Shown piece after piece: positions 34,488 through 43,720 of a stretch of 64,000 nucleotides of DNA (its first letter is position 1; the number at the start of each line of letters is the position of its first letter). A program made the position numbers and the translations under genes. The stretch covers positions 744,001 through 808,000 of the forward strand of contig NZ_CP132291.1 of assembly GCF_044359855.1 (NCBI RefSeq), written 5' to 3'. Source of the stretch: Rummeliibacillus pycnus_A (GTDB lineage Bacteria; Bacillota; Bacilli; Bacillales_A; Planococcaceae). The notes beneath the pieces were generated by a model. It did no database searches, had not been told where the DNA came from, and worked only from the letters and a program-made list of their open reading frames with translations.

Positions 34488-34904
34488 TTATGGAGATAAA
34501 TGTTTGTAATCCAATATTTCAATTTTGAACTTGTGATTACATATCTTCTTATTAATCTTTTCACTATCACAGGATAGGAAAATTCTTACCTTAACTAAAT
34601 CTTCTTTAACATCATCATTAAAGTTTTTCGGAGGGATCTCAATTCTTACCGTAACATCATAGGAATGATTGTCATTGTAAGTAATGCCAACAATCCTTTT
34701 CCATTGCCAGTAAAAAAGATTATCACCTCCATACTCTTTGATTACTCTTTTATCAATAATTGGGAATATAATGTCTGAAATAATATCCTCTGTTGTGACA
34801 TACATACCTTCTACTTCTGAATTAACTTCAGATTTTACAATTTGCGTAGGAATAAGAACAAGAAATACAAATCCTAATAGGGCAAAGTATTGCTTAACCA
34901 TCAT
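34488..34904 (-). CDS. DUF3888 domain-containing secreted protein
   Basis: 138 aa with a signal peptide (about 1-25; MMVKQYFALLGFVFLVLIPT) and a mature part with EDIISDIIFPIIDKRVIKEY and a C-terminal pair of Cys, as in DUF3888 proteins of Bacillus. Extracytoplasmic, function unknown. The start is ATG after GAGGTG. Confidence 0.7.
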   Translation of the reverse strand: MMVKQYFALLGFVFLVLIPTQIVKSEVNSEVEGMYVTTEDIISDIIFPIIDKRVIKEYGGDNLFYWQWKRIVGITYNDNHSYDVTVRIEIPPKNFNDDVKEDLVKVRIFLSCDSEKINKKICNHKFKIEILDYKHLSP

Positions 34905-34965
34905 AATTCACCTCTAGGTGCTTTTTATTTATTTCTTATTCTTTGCAAATTGATATTTATTATTA

Positions 34966-35059
34966 AACTAACGCGTCCTTTAATTGAATAACTAAAATCT
35001 AACTTCACTCATAATATCACTTAATTCTTCTTCAACTAACGCACCCAATAGTTTAGTAC
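34966..35059. repeat. interspersed repeat (family A), right module
   Basis: TAAACTAACGCGTCCTTTAA, TTGAATAACTAAAATC, CACTTAATTCTTCTTC, AACTAACGCACCC. Parallel to 3302-3400 and 16530-16605. Confidence 0.6.
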
Positions 35060-35115
35060 ATTTATTCACAAACTATTGAGTATTAACTCTGTTTTTCATT
35101 AGAGTAAAAAGGTGT

Positions 35116-35331
35116 CTATGACAGTCGTATTCTTTTACGAACAAAATAAAACCAAATTAGTTGTACTATAAGTATAAACATAAAAACAACACCTAAAATA
35201 ATAAATGTAATAATTCTTATTTCAGGAGTTTGTACAATCCCTGCTCCATCTACTTGTCTTGTTCCGATAATGATAGCAAGTAAAGAAAAAATTACTAACC
35301 AAAAAACATTTGCACCCCACCAAAGCTTCAC
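35116..35331 (-). CDS. DUF3923 family membrane protein
   Basis: 71 aa with two membrane segments (about 8-25 and 40-62) and the family-like text WWGANVFWLVIFSL, TRQVDGAGIVQTPE. The start is GTG with GGAGG upstream. Function unknown. Confidence 0.7.
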   Translation of the reverse strand: MKLWWGANVFWLVIFSLLAIIIGTRQVDGAGIVQTPEIRIITFIILGVVFMFILIVQLIWFYFVRKRIRLS

Positions 35332-35420
35332 CCTTCTTCCTCCTTTCCTGCATTACTAAATACTAGTAATACGGAAAATTTATGAATAAGTTTCAAAATT
35401 TGATTACCCTTTGTTAAGCT

Positions 35421-35518
35421 ATCCTGCGCCGTTAGCTTAAGTACATTTCTTCACAATCTTCTCTGTATACCAATTACCTTTTTAAGTGTTACTCCATTAA
35501 ATGGCCCGATTGTTTCTG
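35421..35518. repeat. interspersed repeat (family A), left module plus minimal core
   Basis: ATCCTGCGCCGTTAGCTTAA, GTACATTTCTTCACAATC, then ACTCCATTAAATGGCCCGAT and TGTTTC. Further traces (GGGAAACTCTGCCGATTGTT) are at about 35645-35669. Otherwise 35332-35715 contains no gene. Confidence 0.6.
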
Positions 35519-35715
35519 TAATGCTTTAACTTTTATAGTGATAATTTTAATAGACTACATGCTAGTAAGTGAGCTTCTTTAATTAGATTAATTAAAATAT
35601 AATTTAATCATCAATGTACCCTTATGTTCAAAGTGAGATTTCTTTGAGGGAAACTCTGCCGATTGTTTGGGGACATTGTTTTTTTATTCGAAAAAAACAA
35701 AATTGGATTAACCGC

Positions 35716-35752
35716 GATTAAAAAAGACTAGCAGTTAAGTTCCACTAGTCCT
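35716..35752 (-). terminator. minus-strand terminator downstream of the DinB gene
   Basis: On the minus strand GACTAG pairs with CTAGTC (extended by weak pairs) around a loop, followed by six T. It is about 140 bases past the DinB stop codon. Confidence 0.5.
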
Positions 35753-35892
35753 TAAAAGGATATATTATAACCTCATTTACTTATGATACGGTTCACCCTG
35801 CATAATGATATATTTGGACGGTCCCGCTCTTCTTCCATTAAAGCCCCCTATAATGGAAGAACTGTGAAGCAAATGAAGTTTTTTTAAAAGCT

Positions 35893-36375
35893 TCATTTCC
35901 CTCCCCAAGCTCCTTGCATTTTACTTAGGGATACAATTTGCCCAATATGATATGCATCGTGCAATGCTAAACTCTTCATTTCAAGCACTAATGTTCTTTC
36001 TCCACGGATCTGTCTATACAAATCTTCATGTTCTGATTTTGCTAGTATTTTTTCAAGTTCACGATGAACATAAAAGTATTCTTGTTTTGTTTCCACCCAA
36101 TTTTGAAATGTCTCAGTTGGTAATCGAAATGTAGATTCATTATCTTCTGCCTGGGGTTCATTCGCTGTATCACCAAGAAATCGCATCAGAAGTCTCTTTT
36201 TATAGAAAAGTAAATGACAAACTAATTCCCAAATGGAATTCATTGCCCCCTCAACTGGTTTCCAAATTGCCTGTTCAAAAGTAATACACTCTAGCACTTT
36301 TTCAAGTGGCGGAAACCAGTCTTCTTCATCTAAGCAGCTTGCCCATTGTTGTAACAAAAGTGTCTTTACATCCAT
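35893..36375 (-). CDS. DinB family protein
   Basis: 160 aa, four-helix DinB/YfiT-like metal-binding fold. The likely ligands are His in ELVCHLLFYKKR and the HxxxH pair in LALHDAYHIGQIV. Relatives include bacillithiol transferases and other metal-dependent small-molecule enzymes; the reaction is not known here. The start is ATG after GGAGGG. The bases upstream (36376-36627) hold no gene. Confidence 0.8.
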   Translation of the reverse strand: MDVKTLLLQQWASCLDEEDWFPPLEKVLECITFEQAIWKPVEGAMNSIWELVCHLLFYKKRLLMRFLGDTANEPQAEDNESTFRLPTETFQNWVETKQEYFYVHRELEKILAKSEHEDLYRQIRGERTLVLEMKSLALHDAYHIGQIVSLSKMQGAWGGK

Positions 36376-36627
36376 TTTCTATTCCCTCCAGTTTAATCTC
36401 ATCACAAAACATTCCAATACAACCATTCCCTTGTTCAATTAAACTGACCCTTTATCAGATCAATAAACTTTCCGTTATTTTCTATAAAACATCTTTGAAC
36501 TCTAAATTTATGAATCTCTTTATTATTTTATCTCTAATTCGATATAGTAATTAATTAATCCTTCTTAATACAGACTTGTAAGCCTTTGAATTTGCATGCT
36601 TTTTTGTGGTGTATGATTAATTATTGA

Positions 36628-37023
36628 ATAGTTCCGAAAGAGGTAGTAGTAGTTACACCCGCATTAGTTGGTGAAAATACGCAAAATGCATCCAATAGGG
36701 AAATTAAAGATTTGAATGATATTATTCAATCCATCACTCATAAACATACAGATGTCAGTTTTGTAGATCTCCAATCCGTATTTACAGACCACCTTTCAAA
36801 AGTAAACAGTTCAGATTACATCAATACAAAAGTATTAAGAGTTATGAAGGATGTTCTCTTTTATAAGAAGTCTTCAAGAATTGATTCTTTATCAAAAAAT
36901 CGCGGTCTTCATCTCACGTTAGATGGAATACACCTGAACAGTGCTGGTGCACAAATTGTTGCGGATATGTATGCATCTGAAATCAATCGAGTAAATTACA
37001 AAAATCAAAATGTAATTCATTAA
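36628..37023 (+). pseudogene. C-terminal fragment of an SGNH hydrolase
   Basis: An open frame directly after a TGA, without start codon or ribosome binding site, begins PKEVVVVTPALVGENTQNAS and ends with the SGNH block V (LTLDGIHLNSAGAQIVADMY, with the catalytic Asp and His). Blocks I (GDSL) and III are absent, so roughly the first 80-100 residues are lost and the protein cannot be active. Internal TTG at 36712 could restart translation but has no site. Confidence 0.6.
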
Positions 37024-37079
37024 TCAGGGTTAGGAAGGTTGTTTAATACGGTGGATTCAGATGTAGAAGTATTTGGGAA

Positions 37080-37120
37080 ATCATTTTGATCAAACTTTTT
37101 TTCAAAATGATTTCTTTTTA
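37080..37120 (+). terminator. terminator of the SGNH fragment
   Basis: AAATCATTTTGA / TCAAAATGATTT around a short loop containing TTTTTT, then CTTTTTATTT. Confidence 0.65.
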
Positions 37121-37227
37121 TTTATTGTAAGTGTAGGTTCATTAGATGCTTCTTAAGCAATCTGCCCTGTAAGTTTAAGTACATTTCTTCATAATTTTTT
37201 ACCGATTTCATCATAAATATCCAATAA

Positions 37228-37267
37228 AAAAAATCACCTATAAGAAAAAATAAAGAGGTGATTTTTA
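37228..37267 (-). terminator. terminator of the HAD gene
   Basis: On the minus strand AAAAATCACCTC pairs with AGGTGATTTTT, followed by T residues; about 100 bases after the HAD stop. A degraded family A trace (AATCTGCCCTGTAAGTTTAA) is at 37159-37178. Confidence 0.6.
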
Positions 37268-37368
37268 TCAAACTTTATTATAAAATTTCATACCTTCATT
37301 AAAATGATCAATCTTTATATTAAATGATCAATTTTTTCAAAAGCTTTATCTTTCTTTACGATCTATAT

Positions 37369-38001
37369 TCATAACAATTCGATAAAATGATCTATGACTT
37401 TATCAGCTTGCTTTAATTCTTCCATCTGCGCAAAGTCAAAATTGACACCTATTGCTGTTAAACCATTTTCTTTTGCTGCCATGATATCTGATAATCGATC
37501 CCCAATAACAGCTCCTGTAGTAATTTTATTTTCACTGATTATCATCTTAACTAAATCCGATTTTTGTCCTGAAGGAATCGATTGGATGCTATATACCTTT
37601 TTTATAAATCGCTCTAAGGAATATGTATCTACAATCGCCTTAAGATACTCTATTTGTCCATTACTTGCTATGTATAATTCATGATCCGAACCTAGTTTTT
37701 CCAATACAGATTCCACATCTGGATACAAAGAGCCTCTTTTATTTTTTATTAATTCAACTAATTTCTCTTGAAATATCGAGTTACTCTTTTCGCGAATCTC
37801 TAATGAATGACTTGGACATAATGTTTTCCAAACTACTTGTAAAGGTACACCCATTATTTCTCGATACGTATCGATTGGTGTATCCTCATACCATAGATTA
37901 TTTTTTCTTAGTACATCAAATGTTCCTATTAATGCTGGTTCTAAAATTGAATTTGTTTGAAATAATGTACCATCCATATCAAAAATTAATGCTTGTTTCA
38001 T
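37369..38001 (-). CDS. HAD-superfamily hydrolase
   Basis: 210 aa with the four HAD motifs: IFDMDGTLF (nucleophile Asp), ASNG, a Lys in SGQKSDLV and GDRLSDIMAA. A helical cap follows motif I, as in phosphoglycolate phosphatase-like (subfamily IA) enzymes. It is a soluble phosphatase of unknown substrate. Start ATG with AAAGGTGG upstream. Confidence 0.87.
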   Translation of the reverse strand: MKQALIFDMDGTLFQTNSILEPALIGTFDVLRKNNLWYEDTPIDTYREIMGVPLQVVWKTLCPSHSLEIREKSNSIFQEKLVELIKNKRGSLYPDVESVLEKLGSDHELYIASNGQIEYLKAIVDTYSLERFIKKVYSIQSIPSGQKSDLVKMIISENKITTGAVIGDRLSDIMAAKENGLTAIGVNFDFAQMEELKQADKVIDHFIELL

Positions 38002-38117
38002 ATCAATTCCACCTTTCTTTCAAGTAAACATTTTAGATTTAACTTCAGTTTCGAAAATTCAGAATATAGATGCAGGATTTATATAGTAAAGTTCTTATAA
38101 TTGAACTAACGTTGAAA

Positions 38118-38531
38118 TTAACAATTAAAAACCCATTCATTAAACTGTGCATTTTGTTCTTGAAGTTGCCAACCTGACTTGTAGAAGTATTCATTGAATT
38201 CTGATTCAATCGGGCATAACGCAAGGATTGGTAAGTCATTTATAGTTTTTAACATCTTCGTTAACAACCCCTGCCGACGATAATTCTCGCTTATAGCAAA
38301 TTGATATAGTGAGATGGTTTTTGATGTTTTTTTTCTGTAAAATCGAAAAGCTCCTACTACTTGACCATCCACTATCGCCACTATCATTTGTTTTCTTCTT
38401 ATAGCTGCTTTAATTCCTAGAGGGCATAAAAACTCTTCAGAATAAACCCCAATGTTATTACGATCTAAATTATGTTTAAAGAAAGACAAGACTTGAGGTG
38501 TATGGGGTATTTCAGCTAATGCTATCTGCAA
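38118..38531 (-). CDS. GNAT-family N-acetyltransferase
   Basis: 137 aa with a GNAT core (MIVAIVDGQVVGAFRFY, ISENYRRQGLLTKMLKT). TTG at 38531 is chosen because GGGAGTG lies eight bases upstream; the in-frame ATG at 38546 has no site and contains that sequence. Substrate unknown. Confidence 0.72.
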   Translation of the reverse strand: MQIALAEIPHTPQVLSFFKHNLDRNNIGVYSEEFLCPLGIKAAIRRKQMIVAIVDGQVVGAFRFYRKKTSKTISLYQFAISENYRRQGLLTKMLKTINDLPILALCPIESEFNEYFYKSGWQLQEQNAQFNEWVFNC

Positions 38532-38566
38532 CTTTCTCACTCCCATTAGTAAAAAAATATCATTTC

Positions 38567-39604
38567 TTATGACATAAGAGAATTATAAATTTCTCCTATA
38601 ATCCCTTCCATTTGATGAACACCCAATTCTGCATTCGTCATGATGACCGCACCTTTCTCTAAATACGGAAACGCCACCATCATACATTGAAAACCTACTC
38701 CCCAACCAAGTGATGTAATTTCAAGTTCTTTTGCTGAACCACTTAAAAATACGCCTAGTCCGATCCCGTTCTTTCCTAACTGTGAAGTAATCATTTCTTT
38801 TGCGATACTTGCAGAAATTCCAACCTTACTTTCCCCTTTTAAAGCATTCATTAATTCAAAGACCAATTGGGCTAGTTCTGAAGTAGTTGTCCATAGTCCA
38901 GAAGCTGCTGGGTAAGGGTACATAGGATATCCTCCATTTACTAATTCACCGTTCTTGTTATGACCACAAGAAAATTCTTCTCTATTTGTTACTGATATTT
39001 CCGTGCAGAATATGCTTTTTTCCATTTTTAAGGGTTTAAATATTAGTTCGTTCATTATTTGCTGATAAGGTTTTTCTGTCACATCTTCTATTAATTGTTG
39101 GATAATACAAAAGCCAGCATCTGAATAGTGGAATTCAATCTCAGGCTCATACTTCACATCAATTGGTTCTTTACAATAAGTGGTTTTCCCCTCTAATAGT
39201 TTAACCATTGAAGGTATCCCTATATTCGAATTAAGCTCAGCAAAACTATCTTCTGGATCTACGATTCCAGATTGATGACTAAGCAAGTTTCGTAATGTAA
39301 CTCTTTTATTTTTAGTTAAATCATTATCAGGAACTTTCCAGGATACAAGTTTTTTGTTTACATCCTCATCTAAATCAAGAAGTCCTTGTTCTGTTAACTT
39401 CATAACGAGCATTCCTGTTAGGAATTTGCTGATTGAACAAGCACTGAAAATAGAATTTCTGTTAACTTTTTTATCGCTTCCCACCTCTAGCAAACCGTAA
39501 TTTTCTGTAACACTGATTTCACCATTATCAATTAAGGTAATACTTAAACCTGGTACACTATAATGCTTCATACGCTCGATCATGTTTATATTTTTTAATA
39601 TCAT
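38567..39604 (-). CDS. serine hydrolase, beta-lactamase/PBP4*-like
   Basis: 345 aa, second member of the class C beta-lactamase-like family in the window. It shows SxxK in SACSISKFLTGML, YxD in EFHYSDAGFCIIQ where most relatives have YxN, and LLSHQSG and PYPAASGLWTTTSELAQ typical of these hydrolases. No signal peptide, so a cytoplasmic esterase or peptidase is likely. Start ATG with AGGGGG. Confidence 0.86.
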   Translation of the reverse strand: MILKNINMIERMKHYSVPGLSITLIDNGEISVTENYGLLEVGSDKKVNRNSIFSACSISKFLTGMLVMKLTEQGLLDLDEDVNKKLVSWKVPDNDLTKNKRVTLRNLLSHQSGIVDPEDSFAELNSNIGIPSMVKLLEGKTTYCKEPIDVKYEPEIEFHYSDAGFCIIQQLIEDVTEKPYQQIMNELIFKPLKMEKSIFCTEISVTNREEFSCGHNKNGELVNGGYPMYPYPAASGLWTTTSELAQLVFELMNALKGESKVGISASIAKEMITSQLGKNGIGLGVFLSGSAKELEITSLGWGVGFQCMMVAFPYLEKGAVIMTNAELGVHQMEGIIGEIYNSLMS

Positions 39605-39788
39605 ATGGTCCCCCTAATTTAGTAACTTTAATAAATTATAACACGAACATATATTCTTATGTATATATTTGGATGATGAATTTGATTTTTATTTTTTTGA
39701 AATTTATTGAACCAATTTCATATATCCATTTTCGATTTTTATATTCGAACAATTCAATACATTAGCTGTCCATATTCAGATTTGGATG

Positions 39789-40025
39789 TTCCGCTGCAGA
39801 CGGCGCTTTCCACGGGCTTGGCTTCAATCTCCTCAGGCCAACACGATGTTGGTCACGAAGCCGTTGCCACAGGACGTGGCGCTCTTAGGCTTTGTTCCTT
39901 AAAAGATGTGCTCCTGCATCGCTTCGCTAGCTTCGTCGCAAGAAATTCTTTTTAACAAAAGAATTTCTTCCTGCGGGGCTTTCAGCTCAAGCTTTTCCCG
40001 TAGGAGTCGCCGTCTTTCGCTCCAC
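39789..40025. repeat. long intergenic repeat (family B), fullest copy
   Basis: 237 bases. Its left end, CCGCTGCAGACGGCGCTTTC, and right end, GGAGTCGCCGTCTTTCGCTC, contain AGACGGCG and its inverse CGCCGTCT. It is GC-rich compared with its surroundings and has internal hairpins. It encodes no plausible protein, although one frame is open for 82 codons. Similar GCTTTCCGCGGGC-type repeats are common between genes in Bacillaceae. Partial copies lie at 2358, 41463, 58880 and 63959. No gene from 39605 to 39788. Confidence 0.65.
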
Positions 40026-40055
40026 AATCACCGAGAAATATCATTGATACGACAA

Positions 40056-40093
40056 CAAAAATAAAGATGCTAAATCATATATAATTTAGCATC
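40056..40093 (-). terminator. terminator of the Bcr/CflA gene
   Basis: On the minus strand GATGCTAAAT / ATTTAGCATC with a small loop, followed by TTTATTTTT. Confidence 0.8.
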
Positions 40094-40141
40094 CTATTTG
40101 TATTACTATTCTTTGTTTTCTCTTCCAACACTGAACCTTTT

Positions 40142-41368
40142 TTACGCTGCAGCCGTATTCTTCTTTTTGTTTGATTCACTTTTAATCATCGTGCTATTAA
40201 TCACAAGAGCCATTAAAGCACATACAAACATAACAATTGCCATTGGTACTGCAGTAAGTTCCCCTGCAATCCCAACTAATGGAGAAACAATTGAACCACC
40301 CACGAATGGCAGTAAACCTAGCATTGCAGAAGCACTTCCTGCATGTTGACCTTGGTTTTGCATTCCGAGTGAAAAACCTGTTGGTCCTACAAGACCAACA
40401 CTAGAGACAGTGATAAAGAAACCTAACAAAATCATAATTAGTGGCCATTTGAAGACTGCAACTAAGAGCAACAGTAGGCATCCAATCGTTGCTTGCCAAA
40501 CTCCAAATTTTAATATCGTTCGTTCATCATATTTCCCAACTAAGCGTCCTGTTAGTTGTGTCATCAGTACGATACCAATGCCATTTAGTGCAAATGATGC
40601 AGAAAACCATTGTGGCGATAAGCCATACATCTTTTGTAAGACAAATGGTGAAGCAGCAATGTATCCGAACATACACGTTAAAATAAAAGATTGGGTTAAT
40701 GAATACCCCATGAATTCTTTATCTTTAATAATGATAGGAAATGCTTTAAATGGTGTAAAAAAGCTTCCACCGGTACGCTCCTGAAGATGTAATGTTTCAG
40801 GAAGTTGCCAAAGTACACCAATCAGCAAAAGGGTACCTCCAAGTGAAAGTGTATAGAAAACAAAATGCCAATCCCCTACTGCCAATAAGAATCCACCCAA
40901 AAGTGGAGCAGCAATCGGTGCAATACCATTCACTAAACCAAGGATTGTCATAAATTTCGTCAGCTCTTTGCCACTGTACAGATCACGCGCAGCAGCTTTT
41001 GCAATCACAATTCCAGCAGCACCTGTGAAACCTTGCATAAATCGTAAAATAAGATGGATAACAATTGAACTGGTCAAGCCACAAAGAAATGACGCAAGCG
41101 CAAACAAAATAAGTGCACTAATTAAAGGTTTTTTTCGTCCCGAAAGATCACTCAGTGGACCGAAAAATAATTGACCAATTGCAAGCCCGATAAAGCAAGC
41201 GGTCATGCTAAATTGAGTAACTGATGTTGATGTATGTAAGTCATTAGCAACCATAGGTAAAGCGGGTAAATATAAATCCATACAGAGTGGACCAAAGGCA
41301 GTTAATGAACCTAAAATGATCACAACCCAAAAAGTAGTCTTTTTTTCTATCGCAATTGTAGTACTCAT
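40142..41368 (-). CDS. Bcr/CflA family multidrug MFS transporter
   Basis: 408 aa with 12 predicted TM segments. It shows the Bcr/CflA signature region ALPMVANDLHTSTSVTQFSM followed by GQLFFGPLSDLSGRKKPL (MFS motif A). Proton-coupled export of drugs or sulfonamide/bicyclomycin-like compounds is the usual role. Start ATG with AAAGGAG. It is a single gene with its own terminator. Confidence 0.9.
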   Translation of the reverse strand: MSTTIAIEKKTTFWVVIILGSLTAFGPLCMDLYLPALPMVANDLHTSTSVTQFSMTACFIGLAIGQLFFGPLSDLSGRKKPLISALILFALASFLCGLTSSIVIHLILRFMQGFTGAAGIVIAKAAARDLYSGKELTKFMTILGLVNGIAPIAAPLLGGFLLAVGDWHFVFYTLSLGGTLLLIGVLWQLPETLHLQERTGGSFFTPFKAFPIIIKDKEFMGYSLTQSFILTCMFGYIAASPFVLQKMYGLSPQWFSASFALNGIGIVLMTQLTGRLVGKYDERTILKFGVWQATIGCLLLLLVAVFKWPLIMILLGFFITVSSVGLVGPTGFSLGMQNQGQHAGSASAMLGLLPFVGGSIVSPLVGIAGELTAVPMAIVMFVCALMALVINSTMIKSESNKKKNTAAA

Positions 41369-41462
41369 TTAATCTCCTTTCATTTTCTCATATATCCATA
41401 GTGTATAAATCTTAATTGATATTGTCTAGATGATTAAGATTATTTTTGATTTCAAATAGTAT

Positions 41463-41490
41463 GCCGCTCCAGATGGCGCTTCTTAGATAA
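41463..41490. repeat. left end of a family B repeat
   Basis: GCCGCTCCAGATGGCGCTTC, matching the left end of 39789-40025 and of 63959-64000; the rest is lost. Confidence 0.5.
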
Positions 41491-41578
41491 AGCTCTAATA
41501 AATATGGCATATAGCAATGGCATATTTAATGTTCGTGTTTATTATCGAATCTTTAAATTATGAAATTGATTCAACTAA

Positions 41579-41902
41579 CTAATCTATAAAATAATCTCGT
41601 TCAACTTTGGAGATTCTGACATGATAATTCTGATACCATTCTTCCTTTCCCCTTTTTTGAGCGATTTGATGTGATGCATTGTTCTTCCAATTCTTAATTG
41701 CTTCTAGTGAATTCCAATAGGAGACGGTAATTCCTAATTCATTATCCCTTGCGCTTTCAATACCTAAGAACCCTTCTTGTTTTGTTGCCAGTTCTTCCAT
41801 TCTTTTCGCCATTTCAGCGTATCCATTGTCTGCTTCTGTACGCTGTGAAGTAAAAATAACCGCATAGTACGGTGGCTCCTGCGTTTTAACTATTACATTC
41901 AT
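41579..41902 (-). CDS. antibiotic biosynthesis monooxygenase (ABM) family protein
   Basis: 107 aa ferredoxin-like ABM fold (YYAVIFTSQRTEADNGYAEM, then ISVSYWNSLEAIKNWKNNAS-like text and HQIAQKRGKEEWYQNYHVRI). Family members are small cofactor-free or heme-related monooxygenases. The ATG at 41902 has GGGAGTG upstream and is preferred over one at 41911. Confidence 0.8.
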   Translation of the reverse strand: MNVIVKTQEPPYYAVIFTSQRTEADNGYAEMAKRMEELATKQEGFLGIESARDNELGITVSYWNSLEAIKNWKNNASHQIAQKRGKEEWYQNYHVRISKVERDYFID

Positions 41903-42140
41903 AAACAACACTCCCTACTATTTAAAATAGTTTACTTTCACTTGCTTTTATTTGGATTACTCTATCCTTTAATTATACGAAAATCCACATCCAAATAAAG
42001 GAGAATCCTATTTGTCAATTTTTATATTCGAGAGAAAAAAATAATAAAAAAACTTAATAAAATTGTTACGAAATAAATTCAATTCTCTTAATAATCATGT
42101 ATAATTACTCGTAGTATATCGAAATGAGGCGAATGACAAC

Positions 42141-43436
42141 ATGCATAGTTTAGCAAAAGAATTAAATGAAACTATTCAACAAGAAAATCCTTATGTATAT
42201 GACATGCTATCTGGTTTAGCAAAAGAAATGTATTTCCCGAAAGAGGGAATTTTAAGCCAATCTGCAGAAGCTGGTAAAAAAGCGAACAAGTACAACGCTA
42301 CAATCGGCACAGCTTTAGAAAATGGTAAACCAATGCACTTAAAAGTAATTCAAGACACTTTATCTGCGTATGAGCCATCTGATCTTTACCTTTATGCGCC
42401 ACCAGCAGGTAAACCTGCATTACGTAAAGAATGGCGTAAAAAAATGCTTGCTGAAAGTCCTTCATTAAAAGGAAAAACTTTTAGTAATCCAATCGTTACA
42501 AATGCTTTAACTCATGGTTTAAGTATTGCTGCTGATTTGTTTGCAGATGAAGGTGACGCATTAATTATTCCTGATAAAAACTGGGAAAACTACGACATGG
42601 TCTTCGGTATCCGTCGCCATGCGCATACTGTAACATATCCACTTTATAATGCTGATAACAAATTTAATGCAGAAGGTCTTCGTCAAGCTATCCTTAGTCA
42701 AAAAGACAAAGGAAAAGCAATTGTATTATTAAACTTCCCGAATAATCCAACTGGTTACACACCAGGTGCTGAAGAAGGTGCAGCAATCGTAAATGCGATT
42801 ACTGATGCTGCTAATGCTGGTATCAATGTGGTGGCCATTACTGATGATGCATACTACTCATTGTTCTTTGAAGATTCTTTACATGAATCATTATTTGGTG
42901 CATTAAGTAATGTTCACGAACGTGTACTTGCAGTGAAAGTCGATGGAGCAACGAAAGAAGAATATGTTTGGGGATTCCGTGTTGGTTTCATCACTTTTGG
43001 TAATACAAGTGAAGCCTTGTTAGCTGCTCTTGAAGAAAAAACAACAGGTATTATCCGTGCAACAATCTCAAGTGGACCACATCCATCACAAACATTCTTA
43101 CTACATGCACTTCAAAGTCCTGAATTTGAAGCACAAAAACTAGAAAAATTCAACATCATGAAAGGCCGTGCAAACAAAGTAAAAGCGGTTCTTGAAAACG
43201 CTGAATTCGAAAATGTTTGGGATTACTATCCATTTAACTCAGGATACTTTATGTGTTTAAAACTAAAAACTGTTGATGCTGACAAATTACGTCTTCACCT
43301 TTTAGACGAATATGGCGTTGGTACAATCGCACTAAGCAACACGGATCTACGTGTAGCCTTCTCTTGTATCGAAGAAGAAAGTATTGAAGAATTATTCGAA
43401 TTGATTTATAAAGGTGTTAAAGATTTAGAAGCATAA
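42141..43436 (+). CDS. PLP-dependent class I/II aminotransferase
   Basis: 431 aa, fold type I. It shows NFPNNPTGYTPG (cofactor and substrate loop), ITDDAYYSLFFE, a Lys within KVDGATKEEYVWGFRVGF as Schiff-base residue, and the C-terminal Arg region NTDLRVAFSCIEE. Amino donor and acceptor are not known. Start ATG with GAGGCG upstream; a TATAAT at about 42100 is a plausible -10. It is monocistronic with a clear terminator. Confidence 0.85.
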   Translation: MHSLAKELNETIQQENPYVYDMLSGLAKEMYFPKEGILSQSAEAGKKANKYNATIGTALENGKPMHLKVIQDTLSAYEPSDLYLYAPPAGKPALRKEWRKKMLAESPSLKGKTFSNPIVTNALTHGLSIAADLFADEGDALIIPDKNWENYDMVFGIRRHAHTVTYPLYNADNKFNAEGLRQAILSQKDKGKAIVLLNFPNNPTGYTPGAEEGAAIVNAITDAANAGINVVAITDDAYYSLFFEDSLHESLFGALSNVHERVLAVKVDGATKEEYVWGFRVGFITFGNTSEALLAALEEKTTGIIRATISSGPHPSQTFLLHALQSPEFEAQKLEKFNIMKGRANKVKAVLENAEFENVWDYYPFNSGYFMCLKLKTVDADKLRLHLLDEYGVGTIALSNTDLRVAFSCIEEESIEELFELIYKGVKDLEA

Positions 43437-43451
43437 GCATATGAAATGAAG

Positions 43452-43490
43452 AAAGCTGGGTGGCAATTAAACTGCTACTCAGCTTTTTAT
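43452..43490 (+). terminator. terminator of the aminotransferase gene
   Basis: AAAGCTGGGTGGCA / TGCTACTCAGCTTT with a short loop, followed by TTTAT. Confidence 0.8.
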
Positions 43491-43574
43491 ATTTCAACAA
43501 AACTTTACTGATTAAACAGGATATTATAAGTGACTAACATTGAAAAAATAATTATATCAACGTATACTAAAATA

Positions 43575-43720
43575 AATAGCAACATAAATTAAAAAAAGAC
43601 CGCCGATGTTAGTGCATCAAACGGCCAAATAGATAGTTGGTTCCCAAAAGGGGATTGGCTATAAAGGATAAGATAACCCATCCCGCAGAGCGCTCAACTC
43701 AAGGATGGGTTATTTTTTAT
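43575..43720 (+). ncRNA. putative antisense RNA (RatA-like) to the toxin mRNA
   Basis: A plus-strand promoter TTGAAA (43540-43545), 17 bases, TATACT (43563-43568) would start an RNA near 43575. A strong terminator (ATAACCCATCC / GGATGGGTTAT then TTTTTT, 43672-43718) would end it about 145 bases later, overlapping the stop codon and 3' UTR of the convergent toxin gene. This matches the txpA/ratA type I arrangement. The transcript itself is inferred. Confidence 0.65.
43590..43626 (-). terminator. terminator of the toxin mRNA
   Basis: On the minus strand GGCCGTTTGATG pairs with CATCGGCGGTC (one bulge, G-U pairs), followed by seven T. The toxin mRNA would thus overlap the antisense RNA over more than 100 bases. 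Confidence 0.6.

Noticed and set aside
39707..39955. 82-codon plus-strand ORF
   Set aside because: Most of it is the family B repeat read as protein; no ribosome binding site.
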